A DNA stretch of 64,000 nucleotides. It comes from Alisma plantago-aquatica (lineage: Eukaryota; Streptophyta; Magnoliopsida; Alismatales; Alismataceae). Where the stretch lies: NCBI GenBank assembly GCA_963693085.1, contig OY856413.1, forward strand, positions 473,931,379 through 473,995,378. Direction: 5' to 3'. Shown in pieces: positions 10,859 through 21,903 of this stretch. How positions within the stretch are numbered: the first letter of the stretch is position 1; each line of letters begins with the position of its first letter. The position numbers and the translations under genes are program-made. Below the pieces are notes generated by a model. That model saw nothing but the letters and a program-made list of their open reading frames with translations. It was not told where the DNA came from and made no database searches.

Positions 10859-11012
10859 GTTGGAATAGGAGTATAATTGTATATTTGATTGGAATTGTTC
10901 TTATTCACATTGATTACCATAATATTTATGTAATCCATTACAATAATATTGGAATATGTTAAAATATTTGAGCCAATTAATTGGAGTGACTGGCTCTAAG
11001 TGCAAGTGGGAG
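10859..11012 (+). other. Junction segment ending in a second copia polypurine tract
   Basis: This AT-rich segment has only weak similarity to the copia LTR. It ends with GGCTCTAAGTGCAAGTGGGA, the sequence that precedes copia LTRs in this family. It appears to be a recombinant remnant of another element's 3' end. Confidence 0.5.
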
Positions 11013-11741
11013 TCTGTTGGTATGTATGCCCAAAGAGCCATCCTGAGCAATTGCATGGAGTCATATATTAATTAATCAATTAATATGATTAATTGGTTAA
11101 TTAATTAATTCTAGAATATTCTAATTAATAAACGAGCATCTTAATTAACGTAGTCTTTCTGTTTACCTAAGGGTTTAGGAAATCGTTCTTCCTTTCATCT
11201 CCTATTTAAAGGGGCTTGACGGCCAATGTCTTGTGGAGATATTGAGAAAGGCTTTTCAGTTTACACTCACGTACGTTAACCCTAGCTGTCACCATCCTCA
11301 GGAGAGAAAGGAGAGCACCACGATGCTAGCACATCATCACACAAAGGCTACTCCTTCCTACCAGCTTAGGAAGTGTGACGTGGAGTTCCGGTCCATCTAC
11401 GTGGATGAAATAGAGACGCAGACGTTGAGATGCCTGCATTTCGAGGACGCCAACAACCATCCTTATGCGCTATGAGTGGTGTACTCACCGCATGAAAGAA
11501 GCACCACCAAATCTTCCCACGATGCGTTCAGAGGATGGGAGAGAAGCATCGTCTGTGTAAGCTATGAGTGTTGCACACCATCGTGCAACGGGACATTGCC
11601 AAACTTGCTCCATGACAAGGTATATCTCACAAACACTCTTTCTGAATACGTTGTTGTCGACGAGATCCTCTTGCGGGTTGCGTGGAAATATATTTTATTT
11701 TGTTGCTTCCATCGTGCATGTTTCCTCCACAAAACCAACAG
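11013..11741 (+). repeat. Short copia-type LTR
   Basis: This 729 bp LTR starts TGTTGGTATGTATGCCC and ends AAAACCAACA, with a TATA-like TATTTAAA at 11213-11220. It shares termini with the 2.2 kb family but has a different, much shorter interior, with AT-rich inverted repeats at about 11060-11140. A polypurine tract lies immediately before it, so it is probably a 3' LTR. The decayed copia integrase begins directly after it. No clear target-site duplication was found. Confidence 0.65.
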
Positions 11742-13235
11742 TGTGATCTATGATAAGTTTTACTGATCTTCTGAATACCTTCTGGGGGTATGCTCTTGAA
11801 ACCACCACATTTACACTTAACGGAGTACCATCAAAATCGGTTCAAAAGACACCATATGAGATATGGAATGGGAATCATCCCAAAACATATTTTATGAGGA
11901 TTTGGGGGTGTGAGGCTTATGTCAAAAGAATGTTACCTAAAAAGCTTGGCCCTAGATCCATTAAATGTTACTTTGTTGGATATCCCAAAGAAACCAAGGG
12001 ATACTACTTGTATAACCCAACTGACAGCAAAGTGTTTGTTGCTAGGGAGACTATATTCCTTGAAAAGCAATTCATTACCAAAGGAATCAATGGGAGGAAA
12101 GTAGAACTCAGATAGGTTCGAGACCAACAATAAAACAATGAACCAGTTGAGGTACAAGAGGAACAAGAAGACTCACAAATTGTTTTGGAATCTCAAATTC
12201 CTCATGTGACATGTGAACCTCTTAGATCTAGTAGGATACGCCTTGAATCTGAGAGATTTGGATATCTTATGACTCAGGAAGGTGGTAAGTTGGTCATAGA
12301 TGGTGAGACAACAACCTATCTAGAATCTATTGAGGGACCAGAGTCTGAGAAATGGCTTAAGGCCATGAAATCTAAGATGGAATCCATGTATACCAACAAG
12401 GTATGGACCTTGGTGGAACCACCTGAATGGGTAAAACCCATAGGGTGCAACTGGGTCTTCAAGAAGAAGACATACATGGATGGTAAAACACAAGCCTATA
12501 AGGGTAGATTGGTTGTAAAGGGTTTCAGACAAGTTCAAAGGTGTTGACTATGATGAAACCTTTTCTCCAGTGGCCATGGTTAAGTCCATTAGGATCATGC
12601 TTGCTATTACATCTTATCATGACTATGATATTTGGCATATGGATGTTAAAACCACATTCCTTAAATGGAACAATTATAAGGATGTGTACGTGACACAACC
12701 TAAAGGTTTTATGAATCTATTAATGCAAATTAAGTCTATAAGATGCAAAGGTCAATCTTTGGATTGAAGAAGGCATCTCAGAATTAGAATCTTCTATTTG
12801 ACAAGACAGTCAAAGAGTTTGATTTGATTCAGAATGAAGACAGAATATGTGATTACAAAATATTTAGTGGGAGCATATTTATATTCCACATAATGATGGG
12901 AATAACGTCCTTATCCTATAAATTTTAAAACCTAGAAAGGAATGTACCTTCTCTATGAAGGGCTTAGGAGAAGCATCATATGTGATAGGGATTAAGATCT
13001 ATAGAGATAAATCTGGAAAGCTTCTCAACCTAAGAAATAACACACACATTGGCAAGATGTTGAAGGGTTTAGCATGCAAGTCTCAATGAGAGAAAACTTT
13101 TCCATGTTCCATGGAGTTAGTCTCTCAGGAGCCTAGTGTCCTAGTTTTTGTGGATAACATGAACACATAGATAGATGCCATATGCATTCATAATTGGATA
13201 TATTAATGCAATGTTATGTACTTATCTCATTATCT

Positions 13236-13395
13236 TGTATGTATTGGACATAACAAGAAGATATCCAATTATCTCATGTGTATTGGACATGATGAGAGGA
13301 TATACACTCATCTAATATGTATTGGAAATGATGAGGAGATATATATACCTATCTAGCAATCTTATATGTATTAGACATGATGAGAGGGTATATGC
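13236..13395 (+). repeat. Tandem repeat, about 39 bp unit, four copies
   Basis: The core GTATTGGACATGATGAGAGG or close variants begins at 13241, 13280, 13319 and 13368, giving spacings of 39, 39 and 49 bp. It lies in the copia stretch that normally encodes a motif like YALSVTSRYQ before RNase H. The first units repeat a peptide like YVLDMMRRY, so the expansion began as 13-codon units. Confidence 0.75.
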
Positions 13396-13966
13396 CAGAT
13401 GCCAGTGAGAGTCATTGGACTACCATAATGAACATCCTTAGGTGTTTGTGAATCAGTAAAAGGATATGTTCCTTGAGTATGGTGATAAGGAAGAGTTGGG
13501 TGTAAAGGGTTACACTGAAGCAAGTTTCCAAACTAAAAAATAAAGGATCACAATCTAAATTAGTGTTTGATATTAAATCAGAAATGTAAGTTAGTAAGGG
13601 TTTTGAGCTAATGACAATTGTTAAAATCTACAAAAGAAGATGAGTATCCTTGTGTTATCAGAACAAAAGAGGATACTATATGGATCAAGCAGTTCATATA
13701 GGTGAACTTGTGTGAGGTTCCAACTATTGATGACACAGTAGAAATATTGATGACAGCAATGGAGCTACTAGTTAGGCTGGGAATTTCAGATAGCATACTA
13801 CATCACTTCCATCTCATATGAGTAATTATACACCGAAGAGATGTGAAAATTGTAAAATACTGACTTGAAGAAAATGTTGCTAAACTCGCTACTAAATCAC
13901 TGTCGTAGAAGAAGCATGATAGCATGTTAGGTCACTCAGAATAAGATTCGTGGGTGATTGGCCCTA

Positions 13967-13982
13967 AGTTTGAGGGGGAGTC
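13967..13982 (+). other. Polypurine tract of the second copia
   Basis: TTTGAGGGGGAGTC precedes the LTR start at 13983. The upstream context, GTGATTGGCCCTAAG, is the same as before the other copia LTRs. Confidence 0.65.
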
Positions 13983-16102
13983 TATTGGTGTATATGCCCA
14001 GAGAGTTAATCATATGATGATTGTAATGGCATAACTTGTAAATAATTTGATTAATAATAAAGGAAAGCTTCCGATTTATTCTGCTTGTTCAATTTTGAGA
14101 TAACAAAATAACATAATAAATGTCTAGAGAATGATATTACTCAATGACGTATGTCTTCAAGTATGGGACTTGGAAGAATGAGATCATACAGATGTTAAGA
14201 GTATATACATTCTCATTATGTCCCTAGTCGATTGTTATTGTGGAAGGTAGATACACAACAATATCACATAAGATCAAAGTGTGAGTTGGTTGATGATAGA
14301 ATCTCATTAATCGTGACATGGCAATATCAAACCAAGCACACAGATATATGTTAGAGAATAGTGTATCAGACAGACCCACCATGAGACTGACACATGGAAA
14401 CCATTACCAAGGTAGTCATAGTCAGCTCTCATAGTGATGGTGGTGTTTGTGGTTCTGAGACCTAAAATCACTACACTCATCACATGTCGTTCGGTATGAT
14501 TTGACATCATCAAACACAATCTTGAAATATGGGTTGTTATAAAGGTGATGATTGGGTGACTGTGACACATGGGGACTGACTATGAGTGATAGAGATGAGA
14601 TTTGTCCCTCCTAAAAGAATATGATATCCAAGGCCTCTTGATTAGCAAGATTTAGAAATGTGTGGCCATGCACATGTGAGTCAATATGTGATATTGAGCT
14701 TACATATATCTTATATAGTCTACTATGGTTCAAGGAACAAGATTGAATAATAATGAGGATGGTTGTTGCATGCCTCTAGTTCAATGTGGAAATTAGTGAA
14801 AAAGGAACTATACAAACACTATAACAACATACACAGATTGTAGGTTGAAGTTGTTCTTTGACTTTCCATTTACTTGGGTAGAAGTGATGTGTGACTAGGA
14901 ACCACTCATTGCTTGTGATATCATAAGTTGCTATGGACATTCACTACCAATGTAATGTGGGGCCTATAGGGTCACACACGTAGGAACTCATCTAGAAGAG
15001 GAGTTTGATCTTGAATGATGATTGGATTGATTAGTAAAGTTTTTAGGAATTCAATTCACGTGACAAATCAGCTGACTGGACTACCAAATGATCAATTCAA
15101 GTGTTGAGATAGTCGTTTGGAGTGTCAGACTGATTGTATCATACAATGGCTGGAATTCAGCCTGACCTAGGTTACAAGATGCTCATCTGGCTTGTGCGAG
15201 ACGCCCATCTCGCTTGTACAAGATGATCTTCTGGCATGGTGTGAGACACCCATCTCGACTGCACCAAACGGGCGGTTTGGGGATGCAACTCAACTGCATC
15301 TAGGATTGGTGTTGATGTCATGACGTGCACTAATTGGAATTGAATTGTCGACATATGTACAAAACTGGAAAAGCACCAGAAGATCATCTATATTGATCCA
15401 GACGATCAGTTTGGCTGTCACGGGTTGTGAAACTTCCAAAATTGTTGCAAAATTTTGAGATCTTCTGATCCCTTCCACTCCCGCATAGACTCGGACCCTG
15501 ACCCTAGCCTCTACTATAAATAGAGGGGTACTAGGGGCTTCCCAGAGAACAACATTGACAATTTAGAATTAGTTGCTCTGACAATTGTCGTCCTCTCTAG
15601 TTGTGGTAACCAAGAGAGCCCAAGCAAGTCCTACCCGACTAGGGAGGGATAGAAAGGGAGAGAAATAATTGAGGATCATTGTTGTGGGAGAGCAGGATGG
15701 TGACCAGTACACCATTGGGAGGGACAACTCCTTCTTGTCCATCATAGTAGGATGAAAGGAGTTCTAGTTGGTCTGTGTGGAGTTCACTAGAGGTGAGGTG
15801 GCATTTCCTCATCGCTAAAGACGATGATGTCAGTTAAAAATTTGTGACGAGAGGAGCTACTACAGACGATGACATTCAAGTATGTTGTCTGTGGAGGATC
15901 AGTTAGACGAGTCCCAGTGCGACTAGTAGCTACACAGACATTTTCCAAAATAGAGTGTCACTGGACTTGCTCCAAGACCAGGTATATCTTCATGAAACCA
16001 TCCTTTCCATTGCATAGTTATTGATGTGATCCGCGGGTTAATGGAAAATATGTTAGTAAAATTTTTGTTTCTGTTTCCTGTCTAATGTTGTATTTCCCTA
16101 CA
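13983..16102 (+). repeat. 3' LTR of the second copia
   Basis: This 2120 bp LTR begins TATTGGTGTATATGCCC and ends TTTCCCTACA. It aligns along its whole length with the 2.24 kb copia LTR, including the CTACTATAAATAG TATA box at 15515-15520 and the final CACAGACA/CAAGACC block. The upstream U3 segment (about 15175-15425) has repeats of a different motif (for example GAGACGCCCATCTCG) instead of GAACCGATCGGTTC. The sequence after 16102 is Athila-type gypsy in the opposite orientation. Confidence 0.8.
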
Positions 16103-17987
16103 GTTGCTTTCCTCTAGCAATAAGTTTTCCGCCTTCATCCAGGCATGGCGTTCCTTTTTCAATCAACTCTTTTCATACCTCATGACCACCTTATCATAGT
16201 AAATGGCCTTTAAATTGAAATTTAAGGAATTTTATTTGTCCTATGGGTACATCTCAATCAACATCACTATGTAAAAGCTTTGTTTTGTCCTATCTGGCCT
16301 AACTTCGACAATGGGCTTGAGTATCTTTCTAGTCACAATGAATTCCTTGATTCCTTCTTTCAATAAAAGAACAACATCTCTTGATTGGCACATATATTTC
16401 ACATGGCAGAGACCTTCTCACCTTGATCTTAACTTCCATATAAAGAACATTGTGTGAGATTTGTACATCCAATCCCATTAGCCTGGTTCAAATATGTTCT
16501 GTATATTAGCTAGTCATGAAGGAATTTCAGCCTATCCTTGTACACTTAGACATATATTACAATATTCATGTCTTATCTCTTCAAGTTCATTCAATTGAAG
16601 TTTCCTCCATATCCGATCCATGTCCATAGTCATATTAATGTCTATCAATGCCCTAAATGCTTTGTCGTGTGGTTCAAGCTAGTGAAAGATAGCAACAGGC
16701 GTCGATACAATAAGGCACTTTTGCCTGGGTTTTTTCTTCAAGTGGTAGCTTTTACCATAGACAATCTTAAATGGATCAGTTATAATTGAGGCTTTATATA
16801 TTTTTCTATAATCCCTCAAAGATTCATTGAGATGGATTGAACAATCCTTATGGTTTGATATCACAGTCTTATCAAGAATAATTTTGATCTTCTGATTGGT
16901 GAGTTACACCTGGACACTAGTTTGAGGGGGATTAGGGTGGCCATGTAATGATTTGCACCATGTTTTTTCAATAGACTTTCAAATGCTCAGCAGATGAAGT
17001 GGGTACCTCCATCACTAATCATACTTCTAGGTACTAGGAAGTGGCATAATATGTTTGAATTGACCAAATCATAGACAAATTGTGATCATTCTTTCTTGTA
17101 GCCATAACCTCAATCATTTAGAAACATAATCAACTGCCACTAAAATGTACAAGAAACCAAAAGGTGGGTGAAGGATCCATGAACTCAATACATGCAACAT
17201 CAAAGACTTACACCATGATAGGTAATAGACATAATGTCCCTTTTTGAGATTGTGCCTATATTTTTGCACTTCAAGCAAGTTTAGCAGAACTCATGGGTGT
17301 CTTTGTAGAATGTAGGACAAAGGAATCCACATTCCATACTTTGGTTGTAGTTTTCTTCCCAACAAAGTGGCCTCCAAATTCACTAGAGTGTCGTTTCTGT
17401 AAATCTAAAGCTGATCATTCTCAGGAATACAACTTCTATTGAGCTAGTTAGGGGAATACTAAAATAGATAGGGTTCATCCCACATGTAGTTCCTCATGGC
17501 TTCAAACAATATCTTCCTCTCTTTGCTTGCCACTTGGCTGGTACTCTCCCACTAGCCAAAGAAATAGTTGCTTCTTTTGGCATGGCACTTGTTTTAAACT
17601 AACCAACATAATTTACTCATGAGGCATTGTCTCTTTGATTTTTTTTAGTTCCTCAAAGGGTGCCTCAATTCCTGATAGGTGATCAATCACTAAGTTCTCA
17701 CATCCTTTATTATTAACAATTTATAAATCAAATTCTTACAATGACAAATCAATTTTATCTACCTTGGCTTTGAATCCTTATTCAACATAAGATACTTGAG
17801 AGAGGCATGGTCAGTGTAGACAATCACTTCATTTTGCAGAACATATGACCAAAACTTGTCAAGAGAAAACACAATAGTAGGCAAATATTCTTTGTGGTCA
17901 TGTAATTCCTTCAGGCTTCCTCAAGAGTCTACTTGCATAATAGATTACATATATAATATGATCAATACTTTGGACCAACATAGCCCC
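16103..17987 (-). pseudogene. Athila-like gypsy RNase H and integrase, heavily decayed
   Basis: Read right to left: RNase H traces (about 17985-17700, with VIYYASRLL and VYTDHASLKYLM); an H2C2 zinc-binding region (about 17420-17230, FGGHFVGKKTTTKVW); the integrase core (about 17220-16780, EFMDPSPTFWFLV, SDGGTHF-like, HLNESLRDY, VYGKSYHL); and a C-terminal part with KLQLNELEEIRHE near 16600. Stops and frameshifts are dense, so no product is possible. The left end is cut at the copia LTR. The right end is cut by the solo LTR at 17988, beyond which RT resumes at 19422. Confidence 0.75.
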
Positions 17988-18304
17988 TATTGACTTGAGA
18001 GTTATACATTTCCCATATTTTGATAATGACTTAACCATTCCATTCCTATGTATCTAATATGTTTGTTCAAGATTGGTTTCAGGATTTAGGTACATGAAAA
18101 GGATCAAATTACACAAGCCCTAGCTTGTACTAGTTCAAGTTAAAAGCAATGCAAGTGAGCATTTTGGGAAATTACTCCAAATGACCTTAGATTAATTTTG
18201 TAATCACTTGAATTGATGATATGACTTGTAACTAAGATGAGAAAAAATCAAGGACACTTAATTCCAACGTTTGGTCACTCAAAAGTCAATTTAGAAAATT
18301 TTCC

Positions 18305-18500
18305 ACAGGTTGTAATCGGTCGAGTTATGACCAATCGGTTGAGTTGCACACTCACAGAACTTGACCGATCGATCAACTAAGCAAAACTAATTTTGACTCA
18401 TCGGTCAAGTTTCCCAGAATAAACTCAACCGATAGTTTGAAAATTGACTTTGTCACTTAGTGGATCGGTCGAGTTATCTTTATTAAAACTCAATCGAATG
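18305..18500. repeat. Repeated ACCGATCGGT-type motifs upstream of the TATA box
   Basis: At least six variants occur, such as ATCGGTCGAGTT, CCAATCGGTTGAGTT, TTGACCGATCGATC and CTCAACCGATAG. They lie 130-330 bp upstream of the TATA box at 18636, the same placement as in the copia LTR. Confidence 0.7.
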
Positions 18501-18635
18501 TACTGTATGGAAAACATAGAAAAAGTGATTATAACCAGTGGAGATTTGTTTTGAGCAAGAATAGATCCATTGTAACTTGGAAAATGGATATATTTTGCCG
18601 TTAAGTGATTCCACACTCAAGGGAACACCCCCAGC

Positions 18636-18643
18636 TATAAATA
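18636..18643 (+). promoter_or_regulatory. TATA box of the SIRE-like LTR
   Basis: CTATAAATAGGACCCC follows the motif cluster and precedes a T/C-rich stretch, typical of a plant LTR promoter. Confidence 0.55.
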
Positions 18644-19421
18644 GGACCCCTTGGAGTTCATTCTAAGTTTTCTCATTCATGCTATTCTAAGTGCTTGATA
18701 TAGTTGAGTGTGTTGCAACTCCTTGAGCCCCTTTCTCTCTCTCATGTACAAAGCATTTTGTGATTATGAGTGAGTTAGACCAGTTGTAAGAGAGATACCT
18801 CCATGTGCTTGTAAAGATCTCATTCTATTCCATCTTCCCTACCTCCTTTCTCAAAGATAAAAGGTTGAAGCAAACTACTCTGAATGAATGTGAAGTTGTT
18901 GTTGTTCTTTTTCAAGATTGAAGAAGAGATGAAGATCTTCTCCAGGTGAAGGAGAAGGGAAAGGACAAGATTCAAGAAGAGTGGGTAAATTCCTTCAAGG
19001 CCAAAGACTTGATGCAAGTGTGGATAAGTCCTTGTTGAAGGCGTAAGACATCTTGATCAAGTGGGTAAGTCCTTATGTAGGTGGAAGACTCTTGTCTTGA
19101 GTAGGTAAGTCCTTAGATGTATGGTGGTCTGCTTGTATCTCTTATGAATGAATATAAGTATACACGGATTGCAAACTCCTAGATGTTGACCTCTCTAGAT
19201 AGTGGACTGACTATCTCATAGTTTGGAGATTGGAACCACTCGAAACAACCTTGTCCAAGTGCATGTTTCAATTTCTCCCATCCTTGTTATGCTTTCTTAG
19301 TTAGGACTTCAAATTGCTCTTAAGCTATTGGTTTTGATTGATATAATTTGAAGGTCTAACTTATGTTGTGAGAATTTTGAAGCTCTATTCACCCCCTCTA
19401 GATCCCTATATCTAACGCCCC

Positions 19422-19553
19422 CACTATTGTATCAAATGCATTAATCATGATTCCAAATGGTATATAGAAATCATGGGACTGCATAGAAAATGAGTTTTGA
19501 CTTCAATTGGTCACAATCCTCAAAGCATTTTTCTTCAAAATTAAATCGGTATC
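19422..19553 (-). pseudogene. Athila-like RT/RNase H linker fragment
   Basis: The minus strand reads approximately LKKNALRIVTN, a stop, then FSMQSHDFYIPFGIMINAFDTIVG. This matches the gypsy stretch between RT and RNase H (usually ..PDWSLPFEIMTDASDYAVG). It joins the RT piece ending at 27636 when the 8.1 kb element is removed, and the RNase H piece at 17987 when the solo LTR is removed. It therefore links the three fragments into one host element. Confidence 0.75.
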
Positions 19554-21056
19554 TGGGTGCAGTTTTCCATGCATGTGTGATCTTTCAAATTTATAATTCC
19601 CCAAACAAGGTTCACTCACAACACTAAAATATGCTCCCGCAAGTGCACAGGGTCATGTTATAGTATAAATGAGAGGCAAGCAAATGGGGGTCGATCCACA
19701 TGGAGAGAGGGGGCACTAGAGCTAGGTTTGTTTTGAATACATTCCTAAAGAAGAGATTAGGATTGAAGGATTTAAAATTGGGTTTGGTTTGATTACACTA
19801 AACAAGCAGACAAGTAAAGGCAATATGAAAGCTAAATTACCAAAAACCCTTGATTATCCTAAGCAAGTTAGGTCTAAGAGACTAGATTAAGAAATTAACT
19901 AGACAAGAGCAAGATGATCTACACTACTCTAGCAAGGAAATTAGCAACTAAGAACTAAGAAAAACATTAGAGCAAGAAAGAATCTAGGTTAACCCTAATT
20001 AACAAAACTAAGCAATTAACTATAGGCAATAAAGGCAATTAAGCTAAACTAGCATTAACAAGCTAAGATGACAAGTTAGGTATTAAGCAATATGATTGGA
20101 TAGGTGGGCTGTTTCAGAATGTGATTTGATATTAGTTGGGGGAAGGTCAACATAGCATGCAAAGATCAGATTTCAATCTAGGTTACCAAACCAAACAACA
20201 AGGCAAGTGCTATTAGAATATACCCTATATTACTAGTTGGAGAACTAGGGTTAGGTGTAACTCTAGTAGGACTTGGTAAGTCTAGGTTTCTAGGGTAAGA
20301 GGTATTAGGTAAATTGAGAGTCAAGGGTAGGAATGGGAGTAGAGATGAGCATATTTCTCCTCATGTTACTTGCCATCTAGCCTTTAGGAAGCTCTAGGCA
20401 ATTGCACTAATCACACTTACACTAGATACTTAGATCTCACACTCACTTGTAGAAGAAGGGAGATGTATGTAGGAATAAATGGATCTATCTAGGGATCCAC
20501 TAGTTGTACCTATGATCCATTCCTAAAATTGTCACATATATTACAATTTCCTCTAGAAGCTAAGTGTCATCAAGCATCACAAAACAAGAAATTTATATTA
20601 AAAGCACAAACCACATGCAAGATAAAGGAAAATGAGATAGAAGCAAGAGGAAATAATCATAGAATGAAATTATGTTCATTAAAAGTTATTTCCCCCAAAC
20701 ATGGTATCAAAGTCACATTTTAACCCCAAACAGCCCACCATTAGGGGCTTAGCTAGACATGCTCAAAGAAAAGATAAAAGAAATGAGAAGAAGGGTATAG
20801 GAGTCCATGGAGCTAGAAGTATATCCTCCTTCTTCACCTCCTCGCTGCTGTAGGGTGACCTCCCTCCTCCAAGGTGGATGATGGACATGAAATGAAGGGG
20901 ATTATGGTAGAAAACCTAGAAAACTAGGCTTCTATGGTGGAAATGAGGTGGAAATGGTGGATGGAGACCATAAATGCAAAGGGAGTGCAGTGAATGCTCA
21001 AGAGTGGGTGGAGAGGAGTAATGGTAGCTAACCTAATGGTGTGGCCACCACCCATG

Positions 21057-21064
21057 TATATATA
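21057..21064 (-). promoter_or_regulatory. TATA box of the gag-only element's 3' LTR
   Basis: CTATATATACATGG is read on the minus strand. The matching box in the 5' LTR is at 26827-26834. The palindrome cluster lies directly upstream. Confidence 0.55.
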
Positions 21065-21119
21065 GGTGGTGGTGGAAGCACTAGGATAAGTAGGGGCATT
21101 GTTGGAAAAACAATGCAGA

Positions 21120-21580
21120 AAATGCTAAGGTTTAGGTGGTAGCATGGCCGTGCTGGGTAGCACGGCCATGGTGGGTAGGGGTAGGAACGGCCGTGGTGGG
21201 GTGGAACGATCATTCTAAGAAAGTGGAAAAATCACAAGTTGAGGTGGTAAAATGGAGGTTGGTAGCACGACCGTGCTAGGCAGCATGATCGTTCTGGGTA
21301 GTACGACCGTGATGGAGGCTAGGTAGAACGGCCATGTTGGGTAGCACAGTCGTGGTGGTTGATTTGGAGGTGAGGTTGTTCCCTTCAGCACACCCATTTT
21401 GGCTTCTGGCAACTCGGCCGTGCTGGGCAGCACGGCCATTTTGGGGGCTTCATAGCACGGCTGTGCTGAGTAGCACGGCCATGGTGGCGATGTTGTTGTA
21501 GCTTGCAATTTTTGAGATTTTCTCTATAACTTTGACATTGGCCAGCACAGTCGTTCCTTGGCACCATGGCCGTGTTGGGA
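21120..21580. repeat. CACGGCCGTG-type palindrome cluster
   Basis: More than a dozen variants of AGCACGGCCGTGCT occur, for example AGCATGGCCGTGCT, AGCACGGCCATG and AACGGCCGTGGTG. Spacing is irregular, about 15-60 bp. They lie about 60-520 bp upstream of the minus-strand TATA box. The same cluster occurs in the other LTR at 26905-27312. Confidence 0.85.
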
Positions 21581-21903
21581 TCTTTAGTAGCAAAATCAAC
21601 TTGAATCTTTATGATCCATGGACTTCTTTGCTTGGCGTCGACCCTTGGCCATTAGGGGTAGGTTTATGGAGCTTTGGGGTCTTATTTGGACCCCTCCATG
21701 AGTGAAGGACTCCTAGAACTCCTTCCTTCTCTCTCATCCATCCAAAGCATGGTCCAAGTACCTGAAAAGTATGCAAAGAATGTCCATAACTGCATTTGAC
21801 AATAATATGCATATTGGGGAATTTAACTTGCATTCTACTATGTTTAGATGTGATTGAGATAAAAAAAAAACACAAGATGAAGCCCTAAAATAGGGATGCA
21901 TCA

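Larger units (their letters stand above)
11742..13982 (+). pseudogene. Second copia element: integrase C-half, RT and RNase H, decayed
   Basis: The integrase C-terminal half starts near 11742 (FWGYALETTTFTLNGVPSKS, IWGCEAY, CYFVGYPKETKGYY) and stops at 12113-12115. RT follows from about 12185 (KWLKAMKSKMESM, WVFKKKTYMDG), with a frameshift near 12540 before DYDETFSPVAMVKSI and many stops after 12765. The YVDD region is unrecognisable near 12885. RNase H remains only as traces (GYTEASFQTKK, about 13509). Some 39 bp tandem repeats expand the sequence around 13240-13390. The first half of integrase is missing, cut off by the LTR ending at 11741. Confidence 0.8.
17988..19416 (+). repeat. SIRE/Maximus-like solo LTR with target-site duplication
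   Basis: This 1429 bp insertion begins TATTGACTTGAGAGTTATAC and ends GATCCCTATATCTAAC. It is flanked by GCCCC at 17983-17987 and 19417-19421. It has the TTTTGATAATGAC start region and the CTATTCACCCCCTCTAG block near the end that are common in SIRE-type copia LTRs, plus a TATA box at 18636. Its ends are decayed from TG...CA. It splits the gypsy RT/RNase H border. No interior sequence is attached. Confidence 0.72.
19554..21903 (-). repeat. 3' LTR of the gag-only gypsy element
   Basis: This 2350 bp LTR runs on the minus strand from TGATGCATCCC at 21903 to CTGCACCCA at 19554. It is a direct repeat of 25333-27635. It carries a TATA box at 21057-21064 and a motif cluster at 21120-21580. Confidence 0.92.
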
